Shown: positions 34,691 to 44,930 of the stretch, piece by piece
Numbering within the stretch: position 1 is the stretch's first letter
Layout of the letters: each line of letters opens with the position of its first letter
Source: Euonymus europaeus
Taxonomy: Eukaryota; Streptophyta; Magnoliopsida; Celastrales; Celastraceae
NCBI GenBank assembly: GCA_963580455.1
Contig: OY756957.1
Location: 2,361,001-2,425,000, forward strand
Reading direction: 5' to 3'
DNA length: 64,000 nt
The notes under the pieces: generated by a model
The model's input: the letters and a program-made list of their open reading frames with translations, nothing else
What the model was told of the DNA's origin: nothing
Databases searched by the model: none
Program-made: the position numbers and the translations under genes

Positions 34691-37634
34691 ATGGGTTTAT
34701 CCAAAATTTTCTTTTTGGGGGTATTTTGTGTTCTGTTTGTAAGCAGTGGAATTGGGATTGGATGCTCTGGTTCGCACTATTCTGAGGAGGATTCCCCTGC
34801 TATTGAGGTAACAGTGTCATCAAATAAGCAACCTTACAGAACCTCTTATCACTTCCAATCACCTCAGAATTGGCTAAATGGTAGGTCTTGTCTCTGCCTT
34901 CTGATTTCGTCTCATTTTTCTATTTAAATATTTGAAATTGTATGTTTTGATCTTTGTTTTTTATCAACTTGCATGTTCCGATGGTCTGATGATTACTGGG
35001 GTGCTGTTGACCGAGCAGATCCTAATGGTACGTTTGTGGATTGATCATCCCATTTTGGCTTTTAGTTTTTATGTGCTCATGTATATTTGGATACTGCATA
35101 AGTCATTGTAGAAGAAAATTTGGCCGTTGAAAACGAAGACTATTTGGTGTGTACTGATAATCAAGTAATCTATGCCATTCTTGAAATCCTAATATAATTC
35201 GATATATACTATAGTTGCCCTTTCTTCCTCGTCATCAAAAGTACAATGAGTCATGCTAAATCTCATTTTCAAACAGAAAGAGAAATTTCATCCCATTTGG
35301 GGCGGCAATGCATTTTTAGTGATGCAAGTTCCAAACAATGTCAATGGCATTCAGTCTCTTGAAGGACCGATAGTATTATGGAGTTTAAAATTTTAATATA
35401 ACCTTTGATGACACTGAGGTAATGCTGTTAACGAACTTGTTTTGATTTGGAGTTTTGTTAGTATGAAAATTTCCCGGTTATCTTCATTAGATGGGAACCA
35501 AGCACAAAAATCCAGGATGTTACTTGCACATATTTTGTTTGAACTAGCCCTGTAATGGTGGAAGCTCTAATGTATAGCCAGTGAAACAAGTTTCAAATAG
35601 TGTCAATGACATAGTTGTATCTTTGCAGGACCAATGCATTATAAGGGAGTCTATCATTTGTTCTACCAATACAATCCACATGGAGCAGTTTTTGGAGATA
35701 GTATGGTATGGGCACATTCTGTATCATATGATCTTGTCAACTGGATACATCTCGATCATGCCCTTTATCCAACCGAACCCTATGACATCAACAGTTGCTG
35801 GTCTGGTTCTGCAACAATCCTTCCAGGAAATAAACCTGTTATCTTATACACAGGAATTGATGCCAACAAATGTCAGGTGCAGAATTTAGCAACTCCGAAG
35901 AATTTATATGACCCTTTACTTACAGAATGGGTGAAATTTTCTCAAAATCCCATCATGATTCCACCAGACGGGGTTGAGCCTGACAACTTTAGGGACCCGA
36001 CAACTGCATGGCAAGGGCCCGATGGGAAATGGAGGGTAGTTGTTGGAGGCCACAGCCATAGATACAATCGAGGAATGGCAATTCTGTATCATAGTGTAGA
36101 TTTTTTCAATTGGACTAAGCATCAGGATCCTCTGTACTCGTCAGAGGTAGAAGGAATGTGGGAGTGTCCGGATTTTTATCCTGTGTATATTAATGGCACA
36201 AATGGAGTTGACACTTCAGATTTTGGCCCTGATGTTATGCATGTTATGAAGGCGAGCTTTAATTCTCATGACTATTATGTGCTCGGAAACTATATCCCTC
36301 AAATGGAAAAGTTCTTGCCTGAGACTCATTTTACTGGGAGTTTTTTGGACTCCAGGTATGACTATGGAAAATTTTATGCTTCTAAGACATTCTTTGACAA
36401 TGTCAAAAGTAGGAGGATTCTTTGGGGCTGGGTGAATGAATCAGATAGCACAGAAGATGATATCCAGAAAGGATGGTCTGGACTTCAGGTATATTAAAAA
36501 TGCAGAAGTTGAAGTTCCTTCAACTTTCAATTTGGAAATGAAATCCTCCTGTATGTCCTGGGATTCTATAATGCATTTTTCCTAGTTCATTTGAGTACCT
36601 CATAACCTTTGTTTTTTCCCATATGAAATGGTTCTGAACTCTACTTTGCAGTCAATCCCTAGGCAAGTCTGGCTTGATACAAGAGGAAAGCAATTAGTTC
36701 AGTGGCCAATTGAAGAAATTGACACACTTCGCAGTAAGAAAGTCAGCATCCATGGGAAAAAACTTCAAAAAGGGTCGGTTTTTGAAATTTCAGGGATCAC
36801 TGCTTCGCAGGTGAGTTTCAGTTTATGCTCTACAATGTTGTCTTGCTTTCATCCAAGTTGTTATGGAAATCATTTGTTTAAATTTATTTATCTAATAAGA
36901 GATATTGCTTACTGCATTCTCAGGCTGATGTAGAGGTGGCATTTGAATTGCCAAAATTGGAAAGGCCTGAGTTCATTGACACTAGTTCAGTTGATCCTGT
37001 ACAACTCTGTGATAATAAACATGATCCAATCAACCACAGGTTTGGGCCGTTTGGTTTGTATGCTTTGGCGACAAAGGACTTGACAGAACGAACCACCATC
37101 TTTTTTAGGATTTTCAGGGGGCACAACAAGCATGTAGTTCTCATGTGCAGTGATCAAAGCAGGTTTTTTCTCCAGGCTTTTTGTTACTGACCCATTAGTT
37201 CACCTAACCAAAACCGTATTTTCAATCAATAATGCTTGCAAATTTACAGGTCATCATTGAGAAAAAATATGGACAAGTCCACATTTGGAGCTTTTGTAGA
37301 CATTGATCCTCGCCATGAAAAGATTTTACTAAGAAGTTTGGTGCGTTCACTAGTATTTCCCCTCGTCTTCCTGCTCATATACAAGTTCCTCTACTGTTTG
37401 ATTTTTGTTTCAACATATTTGTGTTCCACTTTACAGATTGACCACTCAATCATCGAGAGTTTTGGAGGGGGAGGGAGCGTTTGTATCACCTCAAGAGTCT
37501 ATCCAAAGTTAGCAATTAATGATGAAGCTCACTTGTTTATTTTTAACAATGGCACCATGAATGTAACAGTCTCAAAACTGAATGCCTGGAGCATGAAAAG
37601 AGCCTCGATCAATCATCAAGATAGCCTAATTTAG
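34691..37634 (+). CDS. GH32 cell-wall invertase / fructan exohydrolase, 581 aa
   Basis: Secreted glycoside hydrolase family 32 enzyme of the apoplast that cleaves beta-fructosides. Seven exons: 34691-34880, 35019-35027, 35629-36488, 36652-36810, 36924-37162, 37250-37340, 37437-37634; all GT-AG, summing to 1746 nt. The second exon is only 9 nt and encodes the core of the NDPNG motif, whose Asp is the nucleophile. This is the hallmark mini-exon of plant invertases. A signal peptide precedes residue 30. FRDP carries the transition-state stabiliser and WECPD the acid/base Glu, with Pro as in cell-wall types and not the Val of vacuolar types. The C-terminal beta-sandwich is complete and glycosylation sites (NGTN, NWT, NVT) are present. 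The region after PDVMHVMKAS reads FNSHDYYVLGNY and appears to lack the Asp/Lys pair of true invertases, so fructan exohydrolase activity is possible. Confidence 0.92.
35019..35027 (+). other. 9-nt mini-exon of the GH32 gene
   Basis: ATCCTAATG flanked by GAGCAG and GTACGT. It supplies Asp-Pro-Asn of NDPNG; without it the flanking exons would still join in frame but lose the catalytic nucleophile. Too short for any frame search to find. Confidence 0.95.
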
Positions 37635-37874
37635 AGGGCGTATGGCCAAAAGGAGGATTTGTAATAAGAAATATTGGCCTATATTGTTGTCTTGAATCTG
37701 TATGTCTACTTGATTTCAAATTTATAAAAGCCAGCATCTTCATATATCTGCATACATATCACTGATCTCTGGACTCTGATTGCGAACGTCCATGCCGTAA
37801 ATTTTATTTTAATAGTAACGCAACTACAAAGCTTCACCATTTTGCTTTTATTGTTGCATTACAGAACTAACTGC

Positions 37875-38783
37875 TCATTCACTTTTGGGATTAATAAGTA
37901 GATTAGGAAGGCTGTCACTAGTTTGAAATTTTGCCGCGAATCGGAGCTTCCTGTAGTCTTCCCAGGTGAATGGAACATAGAGACGTGGATGCTGATCATT
38001 CACAAGCTCCGGTGGTGCTTCCACCGGTCCGTCTCTTGGTCCCAAGAGAAATGAGGCAATGGAAAACCTAATTGTGGCTTCATTGCATTTCACTCTGTGC
38101 TTCACATTGCATAATCTCCCATTGCTCCAAGCAGTAGCAATATCTCCAAAATTAACAACAAGGGTTCCTGGCAGTGGATCAACATGAACAAATTCACCAG
38201 ATTTGTTCATCACTTCAAGACCACCCACATTCTCATCATCCTGAAGTATGGTTAAGAATACTGAATCCGAGTGCATCTGCACCCCCAAAGAGCCTACAGT
38301 TTCAGGGCTGAAGTGGTACTTGTTAATCCTGAACATCATCGGCCACCCCTCAAACAAGTCACCATTCAACCCCATAAGTTTAGCTAACTTTCCTAATATT
38401 TCCATAGCCAGGTCATTCACCAACTGAGCATAAGACTCTAATACCTTCCTTTGATGGTCAGGGACATCAAGCTGAGAGCAAAAGTTTTGCACAGCTTGTG
38501 AGGAGCCTACGTCAAAGAGTCCCAATGCCTCGAAAAGAGGGTTGCCTTTGCTGCATCCGATGTAGCCACCACCGACTATGGCAGAGTTATTTCGTTGCTT
38601 GATTTCGGTGGGAAGGTCAAACAGAGACCTCACCACTGCCTTCATCTCTGACATTAGAGAGATAGGTATATTGTGATTCACTAACCTGAAACAACCCCAT
38701 TCCTCACATACCTCCCTCAATAGTTTCTCATATTTTCCTGGAAAGTTTTGCAGATCAATTATTGGGATACTGCTTTTCTCCAT
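37875..38783 (-). CDS. DAO: 2-oxoglutarate/Fe(II) dioxygenase, DAO-like, copy 1, 302 aa
   Basis: Cytosolic non-haem iron dioxygenase of the DAO group, whose characterised members oxidise indole-3-acetic acid to 2-oxo-IAA. Single exon; the start ATG gives MEKSSIPIIDLQNF, as in the neighbouring copy. The N-terminal DIOX_N region (CEEWGCFRLVNHNIP) is followed by the 2OG-Fe(II) domain. That domain has iron ligands HSD (within QMHSDSVFLTIL) and the distal His of KHRV, and the 2-oxoglutarate-binding R-x-S (RFSIASF). All catalytic residues are present. It is similar along its whole length to the gene at 40511-41407 on the same strand, so the two are a tandem duplication. The substrate may be auxin or another acid; the sequence alone does not say. 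Confidence 0.88.
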   Translation of the reverse strand: MEKSSIPIIDLQNFPGKYEKLLREVCEEWGCFRLVNHNIPISLMSEMKAVVRSLFDLPTEIKQRNNSAIVGGGYIGCSKGNPLFEALGLFDVGSSQAVQNFCSQLDVPDHQRKVLESYAQLVNDLAMEILGKLAKLMGLNGDLFEGWPMMFRINKYHFSPETVGSLGVQMHSDSVFLTILQDDENVGGLEVMNKSGEFVHVDPLPGTLVVNFGDIATAWSNGRLCNVKHRVKCNEATIRFSIASFLLGPRDGPVEAPPELVNDQHPRLYVPFTWEDYRKLRFAAKFQTSDSLPNLLINPKSE

Positions 38784-40510
38784 TGCTTCCCCATTCCTTG
38801 ATGCTGTTCTTCTCCCCCCTTTATAAAGATAGCATCTCTGTGTAGAGTAGAAACCTCACAAATACGCTTTCTTTATTACAATAATCCCGCATACACACAC
38901 TTTGCCTCACCTTCAAACACTGTCATTCACACTAAACCTGACAATTCACACTCTTTATGCACAAACCTACTTGACTAACTTTACTCTCTTTACCCCTGCC
39001 TCTGAGATAAAACTGACTGATATTCACCATAAGAATGAGAAGAAGATAACTGAACTAAGACAGACCAACTGAGGATCTCTATCCTTAGAAGAAAAAGATA
39101 ATGGAATTCCTCAAACCTACTTTCTTCAATTGCTCAAGAGCAACCTTGCATTAAAAAACAAAAACAAAAAAAAACACAACTCTGCCAATATTATAAATAA
39201 AAACTGGGTGAGGATAAATGCATCCAGTCTAGTTACTGGATGCATCCACCCTACACTTCGAGGATACCGAGAATCATGGTTACGAATCCCGAAATTCAAA
39301 AAGCATTGAAATTCTCTTTTTTTTAATGTCTTAAAATTGGTATTGTAGAGCAATGATTGATTGGGACAGTGGAGCAGGCACACGTGGCAGGAAATGAGTG
39401 GTTTCGATAGCAAACGGACATGATGATATGTCTGTTTGGTCGCCCGTTCATTACAACGTCACAAACCACTTGAATTTTAACCTGTCAATTGGCTCTACGT
39501 GTCCAACTAAAAGACTAATTACTAAATTAAAATATAAGTAAAAAATAATCTGCGAGTTTTGACTGCAAATATGAGGCCTAGACAAACTCGAATAGCCAAA
39601 ATTCACTGAACATCTATGCCAAAAGGCATAGAGTATGATTTCTGTCGTCGTCCCGCTTCCGATAAGGTATGGTTGGGCCAAAACAGAGCTACTTAGTAAC
39701 TACTAAAATACCGGCTACGTCCTTTTTTAATGAAGATTATGTCCTTTTATATTTTAAAAATTATTTTTTCTCAAAAAATAAACTCATTAATTTATTTTAC
39801 TGATTTATCAAACTAGAAATATAGGGTCTGTTTATGCAAGGATATGTATTTAAAGGCTATCACCGCTTGTTGTGTCTAGTTAATTATATATTGAACTCAC
39901 TTTTCGTGTTTGACTATGTATTAAAATGGAGTTTGATTTGTAACTATGTCTTAACATTTAACGTGAAAAAGTATTTTTTCCAATTCTCTCCATGGAATTA
40001 ATACTCTAAAAAATAAAATATATTTTAAATATTTTATCATTTTTCATTTTTTTGAGCTTTTTTCATTTTCAAATTAATTATTTATTTAATTTAAAAATCA
40101 TTTAATAAATGATTCTATAAAATAAAAATAAAAAATTGACTAGATTTATTTAATTTATCCTATTTTTTTTATTTTTTTTTGCATTGGAGACCCAGCTAGA
40201 TTGGTAGTTGTTGACTAGATAGGGAAGAGGCGAAGAGGAGGGGAGCAGTGGCATTCAGTGACATGTGATCATGTAATCATGGAATAGCACATTGTCTCTC
40301 TCATTTCATCTACACCCGCCTTCGATTCTCTCTAGGGTAGGGTGGATGCATATAGTAGCACCCATAAAAACTCTGCCTTCATATCGTTGAACACATGAGA
40401 CAATAGTACTACCATCAAGATGCAAAGAATATTAATAGTACACGACTTATTCAAAGTAATGGAAACAACACGACATAGACATGAAAGTGCAGAACTTCCA
40501 CATTTTGCAC
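38784..40510. other. Spacer between DAO-like copies
   Basis: No gene seen. Holds the promoter of copy 1, an 11-bp perfect inverted repeat at 39218-39245, and very AT-rich sequence at 39720-40190. The segment close to 40510 is probably 3'-UTR of copy 2. Confidence 0.45.
39218..39245. repeat. Perfect 11-bp inverted repeat, 6-nt loop
   Basis: ATGCATCCAGT (39218-39228), loop CTAGTT, ACTGGATGCAT (39235-39245). It could form a short cruciform or hairpin. It lies about 0.45 kb upstream of DAO-like copy 1, with no known match to a regulatory site. Confidence 0.75.
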
Positions 40511-41407
40511 TCATTCATTTCTAGGACGAATAAGTACATCGTCAAGGCCCTCCTCACCAGGAAGCTTTGAGTATCGGAGATTCTGGTAGTGTTCCCAGGT
40601 GAAAGGAGTATAGAGACGCGGATATTGATCATCCACAAGCTTCGTCGGTGCTTCCACTGGTCCCTCCCTTGGTCCGATGACAAATGAACCAATGGATAAT
40701 CTCGGTGACGCTTCAACGCATTTCACTCTGTGATTCACATTGCGGAACCTCCCATTGCTCCAAGCAGTACCGATATCTCCAAAACTGACAAAAAAGCTAC
40801 CTGGCAATGGATCAACAGCAATAAATTCACCAGATTTCTTGTCCATCACTTGGAGACCACCCACATTTTCATCATCCTGAAGTATGGTCATGAAGCCTAC
40901 ATCTGTGTGCGCCGGAGCACCCAAAGAGCCTATACTTTCAGGGGTGTAATTGTACTTGTTCATCCTAAAAAGTATCTTCCAATTCTCAAAGGAGTAACCA
41001 TTCAATCCCAAACTTGAACCCAATTTTCCTGATAATTTCGCAGCAAGATCAATCATAGACTTATTATAAGACTCAATTACCTTCCTTTGATTATCAGAGA
41101 CATCAAGCTGCGAACAAAATTGCTGCACGTCTTGTGGGGATCCTATGTCATGGAGACCCAATCCCTCGTAATCGTTGCCTGCGATATAGCCACCGCCGGC
41201 GATAACAGGGGTGTTGCGTTCCTTGATCTCGGTGGGAAGGTCGAACAGAGACTTCGCCACTTCCTTCATCTCTGACATTAGGGAGACGGGTATGTTGTGA
41301 TTCACCAATCTGAAGCAACCCCAATCCTCGCATGCCTCCCTCAACTGTTTATCGTATATTTCTGGGAAGTTTTGCAGATCAAATATTCGGATAATGGGCT
41401 TCTCCAT
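40511..41407 (-). CDS. DAO: 2-oxoglutarate/Fe(II) dioxygenase, DAO-like, copy 2, 298 aa
   Basis: Tandem paralog of the gene at 37875-38783, same strand, with about 1.7 kb between them. Single exon beginning MEKPIIRIFDLQNF. Landmarks match: CEDWGCFRLVNHNIP in the DIOX_N part, iron ligands HTD (PAHTDVGFMTILQDDE) and the His of NHRV, and R-x-S (RLSIGSF). The HTDVGFMTI wording is the usual one for the family, whereas copy 1 has HSDSVFLTI. This is the only visible active-site neighbourhood difference and could bear on substrate. Function is expected to be oxidation of auxin or a related small acid. Confidence 0.88.
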   Translation of the reverse strand: MEKPIIRIFDLQNFPEIYDKQLREACEDWGCFRLVNHNIPVSLMSEMKEVAKSLFDLPTEIKERNTPVIAGGGYIAGNDYEGLGLHDIGSPQDVQQFCSQLDVSDNQRKVIESYNKSMIDLAAKLSGKLGSSLGLNGYSFENWKILFRMNKYNYTPESIGSLGAPAHTDVGFMTILQDDENVGGLQVMDKKSGEFIAVDPLPGSFFVSFGDIGTAWSNGRFRNVNHRVKCVEASPRLSIGSFVIGPREGPVEAPTKLVDDQYPRLYTPFTWEHYQNLRYSKLPGEEGLDDVLIRPRNE

Positions 41408-44400
41408 TGCTTCCTCCTCGTTGAAGATCTTTCTCCAGCTCTAACACAGATTTAAAGTAAAAGATTCCCTAAGATTTGCTTATTTTCAAAGTTTCAAAAA
41501 GTACACTTAAAAAGACGGTAAAAGTGTAAAACAGAGCTTCACTCCCGAGCGTCCAATGACAACGTATCAGAGCAAACGTATAAATTTTTCATTATTTTAT
41601 ATTTTATTACCTAAAAACTCAAGTCAAGTATTTATTTATATAATAAATATATATTTTTTAATATTATCGCATCTGTAAATATAAATTTTTATTCATTTAT
41701 TCATTTTTCTATTAGTAAAATCTTGAAATTGCAAGACCTCTTATCAATTTTCTAACAAAAATAAATCAAAAAAAATATTAAATTTTATATTTTTTTAAAA
41801 AAATAAGACACATGTTGATCCAAATCATTAAAAAATAATTTTTAATACCATCTTATTAATAAAAATACACATCCTAACCTAATCGTCTTGTCACATCAAA
41901 CTATGGTCCCTTTCTTCTTTTTTCAAATGTGCATCGATTGGGACCGAAGGTGGACGCCTGATCCCGCATTGAAATCATTGTAGACCACATGGCTTGTACA
42001 TTATCAACACTGACATTTTAAACTTTGCGGCTTCAATAGAAGAAAAAATGGGTAGAGTAGTAATAAAATTTATGTTTCAAATTTTTTATTTTTTCAAATT
42101 TAAAAGCCTCAAAACCAAACTCGTACAACTACCCAACAAATCCAATTTCAAATTTTTTATTCTTTTAAAATTTGAAAAACTCAAAACCAAACTGCCCATG
42201 ATCTCATCAACTTCGATTGTACTAAACATGACATTGTAGCATAATAATGCATAATCTAAGTGCCATGACATTGTAGCAATTTTTTTTTAATTCAAATGTT
42301 TAATGTATGAAATTCATTTATCTCTCTCGACATGACATCATAGCAATCTAACATGACAAATTCAAAATATTCTTATTTTTTTAAAATTCAAATGTTTAAC
42401 GTATCAAGTTCATTTATCTCTGTCGCACGCATTCTCTCTTATATATTAGACACTCATTATCTCTCTCATTCTCCCCCACTTTTTCAACGGTTTAAGAGAT
42501 TATTGGCGGTCGGTGTCATGTAAGTTTCATTGTTCGGAGTTTGAGAGATCATTTCATTGTTTGGAACTTGAGAGATCTTTTGGAGGTAATGGCGGTTGTA
42601 ATGGTGACTAAACAACGATTCTCCAAAGTTGTAAGTGATGATGCAATACGACACAATGACAATGTAATAAGACATCGTTGTCATGTGTTCCATCTTGTTT
42701 TTTAGTTTCTTTTCAATTTTCAATTTTTTATGAAATATGAGTTGGGGACTTCGATTTGGATTATTAAGGTGGTGTTTTGTTATTTCATTATCACGTGTTC
42801 TTACCAAATGCAATTTGTATGGTTTTTCTCCTCGTCATTTTGCAGTTCTTTCAAAATTAACCATACTGCGATTGGTAGTCGAACGCCAAAGTTTCGTCAC
42901 TGCTTAGTAAGGGAGAGATGATGTAGCATATCAACACAGATGTTATTTATTTTACATTGTATTACATTTTTATTAGAGATAAGAAACGTTTTGGTATCTA
43001 TACTTTTTTCAGGCCAAAGAAACCCATAAACTTCAAATAGTGGACCACATTAGCCCCCTTCACATTTTCCGTCTATTTTTACGGATGTGGTCATCATGTA
43101 ATGACATGACATATTTATTTAAAAATAAAAAATTTGTGTCAAATGTTACACGGATTTATTTTTTAAAAAAAAATTAACAAAATGTTTTATATTGTTTTCA
43201 TATTGCAATTACATTATTTTTGTGATGAAATTATATTGTTTATTATTTTAATGACATTATAAATATGAGAGAGAAGTGAGAGTATTTAGGAGATAGAATA
43301 GAAGTCCAAAAGGGGGCGGGGGAAGGGGGGGAAGCAGAAGAGGGAAGTGAAAGGGTGGGGTGGAGAATGTTAAATGTATTTTTTTATTTATAGTTTTAAA
43401 TCTTTATGGCATGTTTACTAAAGTAAATATGTCACATTACCGAGGTTCATGGACAAAAATTATGTCACGATCTTCATGTCATCGTGTCAAGGTCTTCAGT
43501 CGTTTCCTCGAGTGATTTAATGGATCAGTATTCCATCAGATTTGTGAGCGTGGTGGGTCAGCATTCCTTAAGTGATTTCTTCTGAAAAGCAAAGACAGTA
43601 TTCCATCAGATTTGTGAGCGTGGTGGATCAGCATTCCCCAAGTGATTTCTTCTGAAAAGCAATGACAGTATTCCATCAGATTTGTGAGTGTGGTGGGTCG
43701 GCATTATTGCAGTTATATTTATTTAAGTTTTTTTTAAACACGTGATAAATAAGTTAGAGCAAAACAAAGAAATTACTAAAATAAATATAAACTTACTCGC
43801 AATTACTTGAATCAAACGGGACAAGTTATGTCTATATTAACTTACGAGTCTGTCATATGTCTTATACAAATAAATTGAAAAGTATAAATTTTGTGTTTGA
43901 TTATGGACCCTAAGAGTCTTTTGACATTTTCTATAACCTTTACCTCACGTTTGGTCGAAATGAGAGAATGAGTTTAAGATGAACCGAGTATGAGTTTATT
44001 GGGAGAGAGATGAATGAGTTTAAAGATAAATTTTTGGTTTAAATGAATTGTAATATAGAGAAAAATATTGTATTACCTTTTTTTAATAAATTAATAATTT
44101 TATGTGATTTTAATTGAAGGATAAAATTATCATTTTAAAAAAATATTATCCACAAGAGGAGAATTGCTAAGCTTGCTCATCAACTCATGTTCATAACCTA
44201 TGTTTTATACAAATCAAACAAGAGAATAAATTTCGACAAAATTTATTCTCTTGTCTTGCTCTTTATTCTCTCCAATCAAATATGGAGTTACTTATTTAAT
44301 TTGATTGGTTGATCTTTACTAATCTCTCGTTTGGCCCAAACCACTCTAACCAAGTCTTTGAAGCCCAATGAAATCACGATGACAACAGTTAGGAAAATTT

Positions 44401-44930
44401 TGGATTTTTCCTGATTTGAGGAGCCTCAAGAACTACAATCAACTACTACTGAATACTGATTGATTTTTGATTTTTCTTGAAGTTGCACTTGCACCAATCT
44501 CATGTGTCATTGGGCCGGGCTTAAAGAACAGATTTTGTTCACAAAGCCCAAGCTTCTTCAATCAAAATCAAAATATACAGTATTATACGTGGGAAGTGAA
44601 CAAGTCACGCATATCCGTACATCCACCCCTGTGCTTGAATTTTCGTTATCGTTTAATTTCCCCAAATCTTCATATCATATTATCGCCCAAAAGGACGGAT
44701 CTTTCATTACTTTTTGTCCGTTTGGTGATACACTCGCTAAATATTGAACTCTGTAATCCAAATTCGGTGATCGAATTTTGATATTCGTTGATCGTAACCC
44801 AATGCCAATTTTCATGAATTTGTAAATTGAGAGGGCCAGAGGGTTCCATTTGTGTTTCCATTTGCAGTGATAATGGAATTTGGCAAGAAAGACTAATTTT
44901 TTTCCCCTTGTATTCTTGAGGGATCAAAGA
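41408..44930. other. Gene-free AT-rich region with local repeats
   Basis: No convincing coding frame. Repeats seen: two related blocks at 42279-42330 and 42377-42430 (TTCAAATGTTTAA(T/C)GTAT...TTCATTTATCTCT), two at 42080-42190 (CAAATTTTTTATT...CTCAAAACCAAACT), and a 70-bp tandem array at 43526-43709. Inverted copies of a GTAATG(A/T)...GACATATTTA block at about 43096-43125 and 43414-43445 may be the arms of a small decayed element. Confidence 0.45.
43526..43709. repeat. 70-bp tandem repeat, about 2.6 units
   Basis: CAGTATTCCATCAGATTTGT recurs at 43526, 43596 and 43666, an exact 70-bp period. Units differ at a few positions, mostly transitions. Non-coding. Confidence 0.9.
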
